From contig JBMFXG010000055.1 of NCBI GenBank assembly GCA_049964535.1, positions 1-13,884 of the forward strand: DNA of 13,884 nucleotides, in the 5' to 3' direction. Shown here piece by piece: positions 13,832 to 13,884 of this stretch. The DNA comes from JAJYZP01 sp049964535. Lineage in GTDB: Bacteria > Actinomycetota > Acidimicrobiia > Acidimicrobiales > Acidimicrobiaceae. A model generated the notes under the pieces. That model made no database searches. It was not told where the DNA came from and worked only from the letters and a program-made list of their open reading frames with translations. The first letter of the stretch is position 1; the number at the start of each line of letters is the position of its first letter. A program made the position numbers and the translations under genes.

Positions 13832-13884
13832 CTATTGAAGCGGGACGACGAGATCGAGCTTCTCGAATCGTTCCAGGATTCGAG
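13832..13884 (-). CDS. C-terminal end of a convergent gene (partial)
   Basis: On the minus strand, a frame open from the window edge reads RILERFEKLDLVVPLQ and stops at TAG (13834-13832), 7 bp beyond the convergent stop of the repeat protein. The composition and tight spacing suggest the end of a real gene, but only about 16 residues are visible and no family can be named. Confidence 0.4.
   Translation of the reverse strand, partial: RILERFEKLDLVVPLQ
13862..13884. repeat. Perfect inverted repeat at the window edge
   Basis: CTCGAATC (13862-13869), the 7-nt loop GTTCCAG, then GATTCGAG (13877-13884). This is an 8-bp perfect stem that may extend beyond the window. It falls within the presumed end of the minus-strand gene. 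Confidence 0.5.

Overview
The window looks chromosomal and actinobacterial, most likely from the class Acidimicrobiia. The pointers are a WhiB-family iron-sulfur regulator next to a divergent pair of ArsA/Get3-like ATPases (the arrangement seen around whiB4 in mycobacteria), a VKOR plus DUF929 disulfide pair, a DrrAB-type exporter, a split-Nudix-box hydrolase, and a protein built from degenerate 'GYW.....DG.V..FG' repeats, a repeat style I associate with Acidimicrobiia. The lineage is an inference from gene content; no rRNA is present to settle it.

Layout. Positions 1-1529 (+) hold the end of an M20 amidohydrolase and a complete formimidoylglutamate deiminase (hutF) overlapping it by 4 nt: part of a histidine-degradation operon. 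Positions 1530-3470 are gene-poor and contain one recognisable gene, a CYTH-domain protein (2404 on) whose 3' end looks frameshifted. A tRNA-Pro(CGG) gene (3471-3544, -) follows. The minus-strand operon 6215 to 3565 encodes two Get3/ArsA-like ATPases and a receiver-domain protein lacking conserved activation residues, with the tRNA 20 bp beyond. WhiB is divergent at 6374-6667 (+). An ABC exporter pair lies at 6923-8696 (+). Its ATPase seems to start at a CTG codon inside a perfect 14-bp palindrome. A possible 42-aa ORF with a strong ribosome binding site follows. A convergent minus-strand operon (10196 to 8817) encodes a membrane-anchored thioredoxin-like DUF929 protein and VKOR, together a likely oxidative-folding module. 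Positions 10197-12037 have no gene I can defend but contain repeats and tandem hairpins. Positions 12038-13824 (+) encode a NUDT19-like Nudix hydrolase translationally coupled to the repeat protein. The end of a converging gene may reach into the last 53 bases.

The part most worth following up is the Get3-like pair: one subunit keeps the signature lysine of the deviant Walker A motif, the other has proline there, and a degenerate receiver is translationally coupled to them opposite a WhiB redox regulator. No CRISPR array, insertion sequence or integrase was seen.
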